This document shows positions 12,956 through 22,935 of a stretch of 64,000 nt of DNA, piece by piece (position 1 is the first letter of the stretch; each line of letters begins with the position of its first letter). The stretch lies in assembly GCA_017165825.1 (NCBI GenBank), contig CM029370.1, positions 15,442,733-15,506,732 of the forward strand, written 5' to 3'. Position numbers and translations under genes: made by a program. This stretch comes from Hepsetus odoe (lineage: Eukaryota; Chordata; Actinopteri; Characiformes; Hepsetidae). Under the pieces are notes generated by a model. The model was not told the DNA's origin and made no database searches. It was given only the letters and a program-made list of their open reading frames with translations.

Positions 12956-13126
12956 TAGTTACCATTTTATAATAAACAGATTGTTTCCATACATCACAGG
13001 TACACCTTGTTGTCCAATACATAATGATTATGATACATAATGATTAAAGTTTTCTGTGCTTATTCACCTTGTCACAAAACGTCCCAAAAGCTACAGCTTT
13101 CACCGTTCCACTATAAGGAAAGTTAG

Positions 13127-13285
13127 GGCTCAGACCTTTGGCGTGCTATTTTATAAATACTTTAAAAATATATATGAATAGATACTTTACCAAGTTTCCT
13201 GAAAGCATGGCTTAGTCTTGAATATTTAGAGGTTCACAAAAGCAGACAATGCACTAACCATGATCTTAAACATAACAAAAATCTA
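13127..13285 (+). repeat. Diverged direct repeat, copy 2
   Basis: Pairs with 10507-10660: GGGCTCAGACCTTTGGCGTG, then TATAAATAC, TTAGAGG and GCAGACAATGCAC in the same order, about 2.6 kb downstream of the first copy. Confidence 0.55.
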
Positions 13286-13497
13286 AACTCATTCATCACA
13301 AATATTCTTCCAACCTAACAAATGCATTTTTAATTCATTTTATATAGTATAAAGTAAATACATGTACACACTTACAAATAAGGCATTAAATTGGGGTCAG
13401 TAGTAGTAAACATTTGGCCTCAGACATGACTCCCATATAACAGTCTTACCTCAGCCTTGAGGCCAGCCAGGCTGTGTGACCCATAGATTATTCATCA

Positions 13498-13501
<4 letters not shown>

Positions 13502-13559
<58 letters not shown>

Positions 13560-13577
13560 TCCCTCTCTCTCTCTCCC
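13502..13577 (+). repeat. (CT)n microsatellite
   Basis: A CT run of about 27 uninterrupted units, followed by CCCT interruptions. Confidence 0.95.
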
Positions 13578-13844
13578 TTGTTCACTCTCTATTTTTTTTA
13601 TACTTTGGTAGAAAATGAGCACCATTCACCATTTGTTATAGTAATACATCAATGAGAGGGTCCTCAAATTGCCAGAGCAGATCATCCATTACTGTCTAGG
13701 ATGCAGAGAGAGGATACAAAGAGAAGGGGGAGAAGAAGAGGTGATGGCCCTGAATTTCTTTCTCTCTGCATTTTGAAGAAGGACTGGAGTAATTAGAGAC
13801 TGCAAGTATGGGATCTATGATAGATCAAAGACAAACTGCAGCTG

Positions 13845-13846
<2 letters not shown>

Positions 13847-13889
<43 letters not shown>

Positions 13890-13903
13890 TGTGTGTGTGT
13901 GTG
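13847..13903 (+). repeat. (GT)n microsatellite
   Basis: A long GT run with one GTAT interruption. A second imperfect GT tract follows at 14033-14092. Confidence 0.95.
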
Positions 13904-14765
13904 ACGGATTGATGGATTTTTCTGTCAGTGATATGTAGGGCTGACAGGGTGCTGCTTTGCTCTGAGATTGGGATGATGGTCACTGACCTGTATCTTCCTC
14001 TGGGGCAGAGCCACCAGGCTTTAGACTATGTGTCTGTGTGGTATGTGTTTGTGTGTGAGTGAGTAAGTGTGTGTGTGTGTGTGTGTGTCTGTGTTTGGCA
14101 TGGGTGGAAAGAGAGTGAAATGGAGGGCAGAGAAAAGACTTGAGAATTACATCAAGAGAACTATCATTACTCCCTATAATTATTAATACAGTAGTTGAAC
14201 TGATCATGTCTGGCAGAATAAGAATAATCACTCGTGTGCATCCTTCAGTAATTTTTATGTGTCTAAAGTTATGTATATCTCTTTCCTGGCTAGCACCACT
14301 CCAGAATTATTACAAAAACTCTTTAAGCTTACTGTAGCTTACTGAACTTTCTCCCATGTTAACTCTTAATGTATCAGTAATCAGTAAAGATAAGTTTAGT
14401 TTCTGAAGTTTCTTTGTTTACTCTTTGCGTTGAAGCTGTAGACCTAACCAAACAGTGAATGTTTAGAGTATATCCAGAATTTACAACAGCTGGAAAATGC
14501 ATGATTAAAACCTTCCATGACTGCTGCTTTGACTATGTTAGATAGACTGTGGTTTCTGACATTGTATGACATGCTGTTATCCATAGAAATTGACAAAACG
14601 ACAGGACAAACGATGGCTACTAATTGCATAGCACCTTTTTTCCCAGCAATACAATATACATGTTTTCATTTTATAAACAGCATGTTATATAGTACCAGAT
14701 AAGAAAGTCTATTTATAAATTGCAGTTTGAAGCAATTTAAAAAACCCATTTCCTCTCTCCCCTAG

Positions 14766-15085
14766 ATGAGGGTCAGACGGTGTGCCAGAGTCCGGCAGAG
14801 ATGCGTGGGCGGCGTCTCTCAGAGGTGGGAATGCAGCTGCGCTCTGAGTGCCATCAGGGCTTAGGCTACTGGGACTACCTGTTCTTTATCGCCATCGGTT
14901 TCGTCATCTTCTCGGCCGGTACTGTCTCGGCCTGGGTGATGGGTGTGCTCATGGTGCTTTATGAGCGCTACAGCAAGAGAAAGAGCGAGGAGCTTGACAG
15001 TGATGACGAGGAAGATGGTGCCGCCCGGGGCGGCACAAGTAACCATGGCAACGGGGACCTGAATAAACCCAGCATGCAGGTGTGA
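14766..15085 (+). CDS. lrrc52: LRRC52-like BK channel auxiliary subunit, terminal exon
   Basis: The exon follows a good acceptor (CTCTCTCCCCTAG at 14753-14765), begins in phase 1 (two bases complete a codon) and ends at TGA 15083-15085. It encodes about 106 residues. First comes the end of the LRR C-terminal cap with two cysteines (TVCQSP, SECHQG). A single membrane helix follows (DYLFFIAIGFVIFSAG, then TVSAWVMGVLMVLYERY). The tail is basic (SKRK), then strongly acidic (SEELDSDDEED). From memory, human LRRC52 has the same cap, a DYIF...IGF.IF.AGTV.AW helix and a basic-then-acidic tail. The family (LRRC26/38/52/55) are type I membrane proteins that shift BK potassium channel activation to more negative voltage. 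The neighbouring ccdc190 fits LRRC52, since both are in human 1q23-q24. The LRR exon is absent from the window. A paralogue such as lrrc55 is the main alternative. Confidence 0.75.
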
Positions 15086-15464
15086 CCTAGGGAAGAAGGG
15101 ACGACTGTGATGACCTTACACCCCGACGGTTAATGCCGGAAAGAGCACTGATTGACAAAGGAGAGGGAGGAGGGCATATCAACCAATATGGGGAAGAATT
15201 TGCAACCCATGTGCAAAAGATGCTGGGATTTAAAGTTCTGATGATAAAGAGGATTTAAGTGCACTTTTAAGATGTGTGAGTATAGTGGCTTTGGATAGAA
15301 GATGAAGAAGGGAGAGTGTGTGAGAGGGAGGGAGCATTAGATGATGGTAATGAAGTTCTTCCCTTGCTGGATTAGAGGCTGAATGTTCCAGAAGGCCAAG
15401 TTGAAAGAAGAATTAAGGACATGGGGCAACTAATTGAGTTAATAATAGACCTAAGGCCCCACAC

Positions 15465-15465
<1 letters not shown>

Positions 15466-15498
<33 letters not shown>

Positions 15499-15512
15499 TG
15501 TGTGTGCGTGTG
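15466..15512 (+). repeat. (GT)n microsatellite
   Basis: An imperfect GT tract with TTTG and GC interruptions. Confidence 0.9.
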
Positions 15513-15714
15513 TGGGTTGGGGGATACACATATGATCATAGGTCCCACAGGCCCTAGCCAGTTCCTTCTATACCAAACAGGATGAATTGACAGGGAATGA
15601 AAACAGGAAGGTGGTCAAGAAGATTGTACTGTGTACAGGTCACTGATCTTTACTGTCTGAAAACTAAACTGGGTTAACTGCACATTAGTAATGCACTTAT
15701 ACACACTCTGTCTT

Positions 15715-15718
<4 letters not shown>

Positions 15719-15796
<78 letters not shown>
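15719..15796 (+). repeat. (AC)39 perfect microsatellite
   Basis: Seventy-eight bases of uninterrupted AC. The minus-strand frame at 15615-15797 that reads through it (CVCVCV) is an artefact. Confidence 0.97.
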
Positions 15797-15797
<1 letters not shown>

Positions 15798-16500
15798 TTT
15801 TTGGTTGAGGGAGTGATTTGAAGGGATGAGTTGGAATGATTCACGAGCCAGGCTGACCTCTTCCTCCGTTAGGTCAATGGATGGGGCGCTGATATGAACA
15901 GCTCATCACATGGAAAATGGATGGAGGGGAAAATGAAGAAGGAGGGGCATGCTGCTCATCCTGTGAATAACCTGGTGAAAAGTGGGAAAGTTTGTGTTGG
16001 GGTGTGATGATTGATTAATGGAATGATTGACTGGATCGGTCTGGACACACCTGATCTCAGTAAGCCTGTATGCACTGCACCCATAAGCCTTACACACACA
16101 ATGTAACCAGTCCAGCAATAACACACCTGCATAGGTTACACTGAGAGCAATAGCGTGAGCATGTGTCCATGTGTCTGTGTGTATGGTGTATATGCGTGTC
16201 TATAAGGCAGAATAGGTGAGTGAGGGAGAAGGGACTAAAAGATGCAAGCCATTTGAAACCAGTTTAACTATAGATGTATTATTCAACTATTATAAATGAT
16301 TTAGTAACTACTAGGCCTGTCACAATCATGGAATTTTAGTGGTTTCGAAGATTCAGGGGCATATAAATACCTGTGATTAACAATTTCAGGATCTTTTTCT
16401 CATTTAACTATTAGCGCAATAACCTAAAGTGGTTAAATTGGCCCTACTGGTCATCTTGCAAACCAGCTGAGCTTCAGTTCAAATAAACAAACATTATTCA

Positions 16501-19069
16501 CCACTGCCATCTAATGGTATCAGTCACATTTTGTTATTTTTGTAAGGTGTGAAATATCTCAATAATTATTTTAATAGTTGTTTATTTACACCTGCATCAA
16601 TCAATGAAAATACACACATTTTGCATTCAGTTTGCTGTGCTAGCATGTTGAAACTTCTTGTGAATTCTTGTGAAACTGAGTGTCTGCTCTGAGGTAAATA
16701 AGTTTTTAGAGAAGTTTTATAGAGAGTGAATCAGATGTTCCTCACAGTTTAAAAGGTTAAACCTCGCTGTAGTTTTTCTTGCAAGGCAACGGCTTCATGG
16801 TCTCTTAAATCCACAACTAAAACATCTTGCCAGTCACACACCTCAGTCTTTTATTATATTGGGAAAGTGTAATAAAAAGTCCATGCCAGGGGTTGTAAAT
16901 CTTTACTGTAGCTTAGTATGGTGTAACGCAGCAGGCCTAAGCCTACACAGAACCCTTCTTTCATATCACTCTTTCTTATTTACTCCTATCCCTTTCTTCA
17001 CCCCTGCTGACATATTTTAACTCAGACCCACACTTTAACATAGCTTGGGGTAAAAAAGGGGGCATCCTTGCCAATGCTGGCCCTTAAAATACTAGTTTCT
17101 AGTACTTTGTGATGGACGCTGCTGTTATGCCACTGATTGTCATTCCTTTATCTTTCTCTGTCTCCTTCTTTCTGTTTTTCCTCTCTCTCCTCCCATCTAT
17201 CCAGCTGACTGAGCAAGGTTCAGGTTTCAGGTCACCCAGGGGTATCGTCATGTCAACAGCATTTTGCTTCTGAGCATGCTCTGGAGTGCTCTCAGGATAG
17301 TCAATGTATATTACCGAAGAAAAAGTCACCAAAAAATATCATAAAGTATCATTTGAAATTACGCAGAGCTTATTTACTCTAAGAAAAAGCATTTAACCCT
17401 TCATTAAAGGGTAATAATACCAGGTTTTTAGAAGAAAAGATTGTGAGTATTTTAGGCAATGTATGCATTTAGAGTGGATAAACCATGGTTTAGAAGGCTC
17501 TGGACTTTCATTTGACTGCTAAAAACATACCACTTAAAAGGGTCTAGCATGTCATTCCGTAAGAGTAATGGATCTAGCCATCATAAGCTTCAAAGCATTG
17601 TAAAGATGCACAAGAGCCTGAGATTTATTGATAGTTGTAGTATGTGTGTGTGTGTGTGTATGTGTGTGTGTGCGTGCGTGTGTTTGCGCGCGTGTGTGCG
17701 TGTTCGGTGTGTAAAGTGTCATTGTTGACTACTCTGACCTCTAAAAGCAAGCCTCCATGCTCATGTTATGGCCCTTTTTGCAAGCAGACAGAGGGAGGGG
17801 ACATTAGGACACTTAGTGCTCTGTGCCTCTATGAATATTAATGTGTAATTGTCCAGCAGACGGAGAGGACATCTTATATCATCAGCTAGTCAGGTTCAGT
17901 ACAACAGCACAACACAATGAAAGCAGTTACAGTGGCACAGCAGTACTGCAGCCTACTGAGCTTCCATAACAATTACCTGCTGCACTCTATCCCCAGGCTT
18001 GGCAGCCACAGTGGTGTGTAGTCTATGGGGGGGGCTAAACTGAATCACTCCAAAAGCGATGTAGCACAAGGTGGCCTGTGTCAGAGGAATCTGCTTTCAG
18101 CACATACACCTGTATGGCTGTGGGAACTGATGAACTGGCAGTGTCATTTTTTGTCTTAGACTAAAAACCTCAGTGAGTGCAGAGTAGAGTGGAAGAGAGT
18201 TTATCACACAGTTCTCTACACCTGACAAGTCATTTAAGAACATACATTCAATTTAATATGAAATATGAATATGAAATATTAATATGAAATATGAAAAACA
18301 ATCTTTACTGACATTTTCTTTTGGGTCTGTTGCCATTAGCACATCTGAAAGTTGTTCTGCATGTGGGATGTTTGATGGGATGTTTGTTACTCATTAATTG
18401 AGGAGTGTAGAAGTGTGAAAAAACTAGGTGTTAGACTGATTTAGCTGAGAGCTGTGGCAACGTGTCTGGCACCCTCTTTCCACCTTGTATAAAGTTTAGC
18501 TACAATAAACCCCTAAACTGAGGATTTACCCCACTCTGCTGTCCCTTTCTCTTCTCTTCTTGTCTCTTCTCTTCTCTTCTGTTCTGTTCTGTTCTCTGTT
18601 ATACTCCAGTTAGTGGTATTGGACACTTTCATAAATTAACCCTTTAAAAACCATGATCCTCATTTAGGGCTCGGACTAACGTGAATTTCAGAAAAGATAG
18701 TTATGCTGAAATTTAAATAAATAAATAAATAAATAAATGAAAACTATTCAGAAAATGTTTTGGCAGTTAATGGGTTAAGCCTGATCTTTCACTAAAAATA
18801 ATTTCCAGTATAATGGATCACTGTCCTTCAAATTAGTCCCAGACTAAAACCAACCTTGTACGTTTCATTAATACTATAGTAGTTCATTTAACATTTTTAG
18901 AGTTAAACATGATTTAAGGTGCTTCAGCTTGTACCATTATGAATTCAAAACGCTGTGTTTGACCCTATGTTTAATTAACCACTGTCATTCAAGTTCATTC
19001 AACTTGCTGTGGACCAGTGTTCCAGACACGAATCAAGATGTGTTGTATGAAAGGAATTTTCAATTATAG
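16501..19069. other. Non-coding, simple repeats only
   Basis: No exon is recognised. It contains a GT tract at 17643-17703, a TTCTC/TTCTG pentamer tract at 18537-18598 and an (AAAT)n run at 18714-18738. A segment near 16307-16390 may be a decayed DNA-transposon end, but I cannot name it. Confidence 0.4.
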
Positions 19070-19320
19070 CATCCATCCATCCATTTTCTGCCGCTTGTCC
19101 CAAACGGGGTCGCGGGGGAGTGCTGGTGTCCAACCCAGCGCACACAGGGCGAGGACGGGGGACGCACCCTGGACAGGTGGCCAGCCCATCGCAGGGAGGA
19201 GCGGGACGGGGACGGCACCTTGCTCAAGGGTACCTCAGGGCAACCTATTGGGAAGGGGTTCGAACCCCCGATCCTCCGACCATAGGGCCAACGCCCTAAC
19301 CACTAGGCCACCGCTGCCCA
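19070..19320 (-). mobile_element. SINE with family-A head and (GGAT)n tail
   Basis: Read on the minus strand, it begins with the tRNA-like head GTGGCCTAGTGGTTAGGGC and B-box GGTTCGAACCCC, then GAGCAAGGTGCCGTCCCC. It ends with GGACAAGCGGCAGAAAATGG and a (GGAT)n tail. The head matches the family-A SINE, but the 3' half differs and is much more GC-rich, so this is a younger or chimeric subfamily. The 104-codon plus-strand frame at 19017-19331 is an artefact of it. Confidence 0.8.
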
Positions 19321-19760
19321 CTCAATTATAGCATTTAAGGTGAAATCAGTAAAATTAAAATTAATATTAAAACTGGAATTTAGCTTGACATTAGACTTAA
19401 TCCACCTCTGGGAAGCCACCCTATTAGAATTTAATGAACACTGTAAGATTTAATTAATTACTGTAAAAGTGATTCAAACATTCAGCACTAAAAATCAAAC
19501 CGATTGGGGACTGGATTAGGGATTAAACATAATCCTGGACTAATTGGCACTCTAGGACTGGTATTTTAGGACTAGGTTTAACGCTCATCCATGAATCTAA
19601 GCGTTAATATTCACTCAGCCCTGTTAGTGTTAATCCAGCAGTGAAGTTTCTGCTGTCTGCACATTTTGCCTCTTCCTCCACATTGCTTGTCTCCTGCTTG
19701 TTCATTCCAGCTTTACTCTCATTCTTTCTGTCTCCTCCCTCCACTCTGTTCTTTCTGCAG

Positions 19761-19780
19761 TGCTGAAGTGTGTGTGGGGG
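19761..19780 (+). other. Candidate micro-exon 1 of an unassigned gene
   Basis: An excellent pyrimidine tract and acceptor (TCTGTTCTTTCTGCAG) precede 20 bases ending at a strong donor (GTAAGG at 19781). In one frame it reads AEVCVG plus one base. That phase joins cleanly to the candidate exon at 22114. If the donor is not used, the frame runs on to a stop at 19894-19896. The protein is not recognised, so this rests on splice signals and phase only. Confidence 0.3.
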
Positions 19781-20479
19781 GTAAGGTGATGGCAGTCTAT
19801 AAAGCACCTCTCCCTTTCAATTTTGAAGAGTATGATGCAGAGAGAAATGCTAAATCAGAAGGGATGACAGAGTTTTCCTCAGAAGACTTTCTGTGAGAAT
19901 TTCAGTGACACATCTCTCTGCAGTCAATGCACACACTACAGTGCATTGCTACTGCGCATACTCCCAGATCAACTGAGAGAGATTGGAGAGAGATTTATGC
20001 ATTTAGTGGCAGTCGTTGGCTCTTTAGCTCCCACACCTTTCACTCACTGAATGTGAGAATTGATTCTCAGGATTGGCATTGTTCAAAAGCAATTCTTCTA
20101 TGCTGCATTGCACCCAAAGCCACAGTGCATTTTGTGACGAAGCCAGTCTGGCTTTTTAGTGTCCTCATGCAACTGCATGAGGGATAATAACCCCTAAGAA
20201 GCCAAGAGTTGCTGTTGTCCTTTTGCTACACAATGCTGTTGTCCATTACAAAGTAATTTAAATGTAATTAAAGTATTTCTAATATTTACACATTTAATTA
20301 CATCTAAATGGACTTGATTCAAATATAGCAATTCCATAAGAGTATGAAACATTAATACAATTTTCATTAAAAGTAAATGGACTGAATGATACAACTCATT
20401 TTTTCAAGCTGAGTATGCTAAGGTTGCAAGCACATTGGAGCACATTGTGGCCTAAAAAAAAAACAGAAGAGAGGCATCA

Positions 20480-20690
20480 TGGAAAGGTTACCAGTCCATC
20501 ACAGGGTAGACACTCAGACTAACTCACCCACATACACAGACAGAACAAGGGGGGACTGATGTGCATGTCTTGGGTCTGTGGGAGGAAAGCCACTGGGAAA
20601 ACATCCACAGAAAGGATCCATGGCCTCCATGGCAGGGAATTCAACAAAAGACCTTCTCACTTTGAGGGACAATGCTCAGCAATTTCCTCT
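20480..20690 (-). mobile_element. SINE-like fish repeat
   Basis: It carries GCATGTCTTGGGTCTGTGGG and AGGAAAGCCACTGGGAAAAC-type blocks, typical of a fish tRNA-derived repeat in antisense orientation. The copy at 32625-32890 shares the TGTGGGAGGAAA block. Boundaries are approximate. Confidence 0.5.
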
Positions 20691-20734
20691 ATAGAGAGCT
20701 CTGGCACATTGAACACTTTTTTTTTTCTTCTTTT

Positions 20735-21015
20735 TCTTTCGGCTGCTCCTGTTTAGGGGTTACCACAGCGGATCAACCGTCTCCATTTCTTCTGGTCCTC
20801 TGCATCTTCCTCCTTCAAACCAACCACCTGCATGTCCTGTCTCACCACGTCCATAAACCTCCTCTTTGGTCTTCTGCTTTTCCTCTTTCCTGGCAGCTCC
20901 ATCTTCAACATCATTTTCCCAATATAATCCTCGTCTCTCCTCTGGACATGTCCAAACCAACAGCTTTGGTTCTCTAACTTTGTCTCAAAAATGTCTAACC
21001 TGAGCTGCCCCTCTA
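20735..21015 (-). mobile_element. LINE ORF2 C-terminal fragment
   Basis: On the minus strand an open frame (20753-21025) encodes the end of a LINE reverse transcriptase: SCWFGHVQRRDEDYIG, then PKRRFMDVVRQDM and DAEDQKKWRRLIRCGNP. The motif WFGHVQRR...RGRPKRR...W is the usual C-terminus of this fish family. It is 5'-truncated and includes the stop codon. The plus-strand frame at 20672-20977 is a shadow. Confidence 0.8.
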
Positions 21016-21778
21016 ATATACTCATTTCTAAATTAAATGTAATTCTAAGCAGAAGACACTACTATTTATATATTAATTTACATATTATAAAAAAATGGCC
21101 TGTGCATTATGGAACAATTTAGATTTTATGCTTAGTTTAGAAATGATGTACGAACATTTATAGGAAAATTCCATAGTTAAGCTTGCTTCTTCTAGATGAT
21201 TTTTCCTTGCACACAACCAAACTTTATACTTCTTAGGGTGCATTTAACAAAATAGTATATCTATTATATACATTTGTTTTTCTACATTAAGTAACCTTTT
21301 CATCTGATTCCTATCATAGTAAAATCTCCTCTTTTACTTACACACACAAACGTAAAACAAATGTAGTAAGTGTAGAAGAAGGTGGTCTGTCCAGTCCCAG
21401 TGGAAAACTTAAAAAATGATTCAGCTGTGATGCCAGAATAGCCTGCAACTGCCAATACCCCCATGCTACATTAAATCGGGGTTAGAGTCCCTTCTTTAGC
21501 CAACACCAAAATAACTGGTGACTGTCCTGGGGTTTCAAGCTCTACTGTCCTTTTTCACCTCAGAAGGGTCACTGTGAGGGAGATCTGACTGCTTAACATG
21601 TAAACTTTCCAGATTAAGGCTGCTGTTCCATAGTCATGGCATGTTCAGCTTTTAGTGCTGTATTCTGGCTGTAGCGGTAATAATGCGTGTTGGATTTGTG
21701 CAGGCTGAATCAAAGGGTAGCTTCAGGGTGTATGAAGGATCAGAGACATGTTTGGAGGAGTTACTTCCCTCCACTTGC
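21016..21778. other. Non-coding, nothing recognised
   Basis: AT-rich sequence with no exon signal that I can support. Confidence 0.3.
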
Positions 21779-21824
21779 ACACACACACACCACACACACA
21801 CATACACACACACACACATACACG

Positions 21825-21857
<33 letters not shown>

Positions 21858-21868
21858 CACACACACAG
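21779..21868 (+). repeat. (AC)n microsatellite
   Basis: A long imperfect AC tract with CATACAC, CACGCACG and CCACAC interruptions. It produces a false 153-codon frame on the minus strand (21723-22184). Confidence 0.95.
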
Positions 21869-22113
21869 AACACAAATTCTTCCTCTTGAGCCACTGGGAA
21901 GTTGCTGGTAGGTGATGGAGGGACAGCAGCTTAAAGCAGAGGCCCAAAGAAAAGGGTGACAACTGGGCACATACACAAACACACGGTTTCCAGGAAACTC
22001 TGTAATCTCCACCACACTCCGCCTCCTCATCGTCACTTCTGACAAATCTATCACTGATTCTTAAACTCTCTCTTTCTGTGTGTCCCTCTCTCCCTCCCTT
22101 GTCTATGATACAG

Positions 22114-22152
22114 ATGCATGCAAAAAGCTGCAGCAGGGAGAATGCAGCAAGT
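22114..22152 (+). other. Candidate exon 2 of an unassigned gene
   Basis: Thirty-nine bases lie between a pyrimidine-rich acceptor (CTCTCCCTCCCTTGTC...ATACAG) and a consensus donor (GTAAGT at 22153). In the phase set by the candidate exon at 19761 it reads DACKKLQQGECSK. The segment is stop-free and rich in Cys and Lys. I do not recognise the protein. A non-coding RNA exon is equally possible. Confidence 0.3.
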
Positions 22153-22853
22153 GTAAGTAAGCTGCTGTAGAGATACTGGGACATGCCAAGGCTACAGATG
22201 TGGCACTCTGCTCACTCACACTACCCCAAAGCTGCTACTGAGCTGCAGTCACACACGCAAAAGCACATTTATTGAGAAATATCATGAGTTATAGAAAACA
22301 ACAGAAGATCTGACCATTTCTGATTGATGCTGTGAGAACATCACAGGGCAGCATAGAGCAAAGTTTGCTTATTTGAGCTTAAGCTGTGTCTGGCGTTTGC
22401 ACTGATAGCTAGGAAGAAAGAAGCTTATAAAGCAACTGGACCATTATAAGCTATTACTAAACTGGCCAGATTGAATTCAAATATTGTTAATAATTCACAG
22501 AATGAGCTAATTGAAATTACAATTTACTTTGACAACAGCTTTGCTTTGAAATGCATTTGACAACAGATCATCAGCTAAGATTTCATACTGGTGACAGGTC
22601 TATAATGAACAAAAAAAATTTGAATTCCGAGTCTTACAGTTACCTGAATGACAAGCCTAAGATTTCAGGGTTGAAGGCTTATTATTCAGTAACTATTTTT
22701 ATGTAGCAGAGTTTATCGGATTAAAGAAGACATGTGACGTGAGCTTAAAGTGCGCAGCAGCATATAGTGTAGGCTTTGATGAATATGCGCTCTGTGAATG
22801 AAGTGTGTGTTTGTGTGTGTGTGTATTTTGTTGTGCTGTCTCTTCTCTTTCAG

Positions 22854-22935
22854 CTTACCGATGGCAGAATTAGAGCACGAGGCTAAGCACACAGACCAGC
22901 TAATGCAATAAGTCAATGATATGGTCCATGACTGC
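22854..22935 (+). other. Candidate terminal exon 3 of an unassigned gene
   Basis: A very strong acceptor (CTGTCTCTTCTCTTTCAG) precedes the segment. In the phase supplied by 22114-22152 it reads SYRWQN and stops at TAG 22871-22873. An alternative frame opens at ATG 22861 and reads MAELEHEAKHTDQLMQ before a TAA. The end is not defined; 22935 is nominal. Confidence 0.25.

Larger units (their letters stand above)
15086..16500 (+). other. Probable lrrc52 3' UTR and flank
   Basis: Non-coding sequence downstream of the stop codon. The first AATAAA I can find is at 16482-16487, inside CAAATAAACAAAC, and would give a long 3' UTR of about 1.4 kb. A closer variant signal may be used instead. GT and AC microsatellites lie inside it, at 15466-15512 and 15719-15796. 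Confidence 0.3.

Noticed and set aside
14861..15046. Minus-strand frame opposite the lrrc52 exon
   Set aside because: It is the antisense shadow of the GC-rich coding exon.
21723..22184. 153-codon minus-strand frame
   Set aside because: Its centre is a CA/GT microsatellite (VCVCVC) and the ends have no domain.
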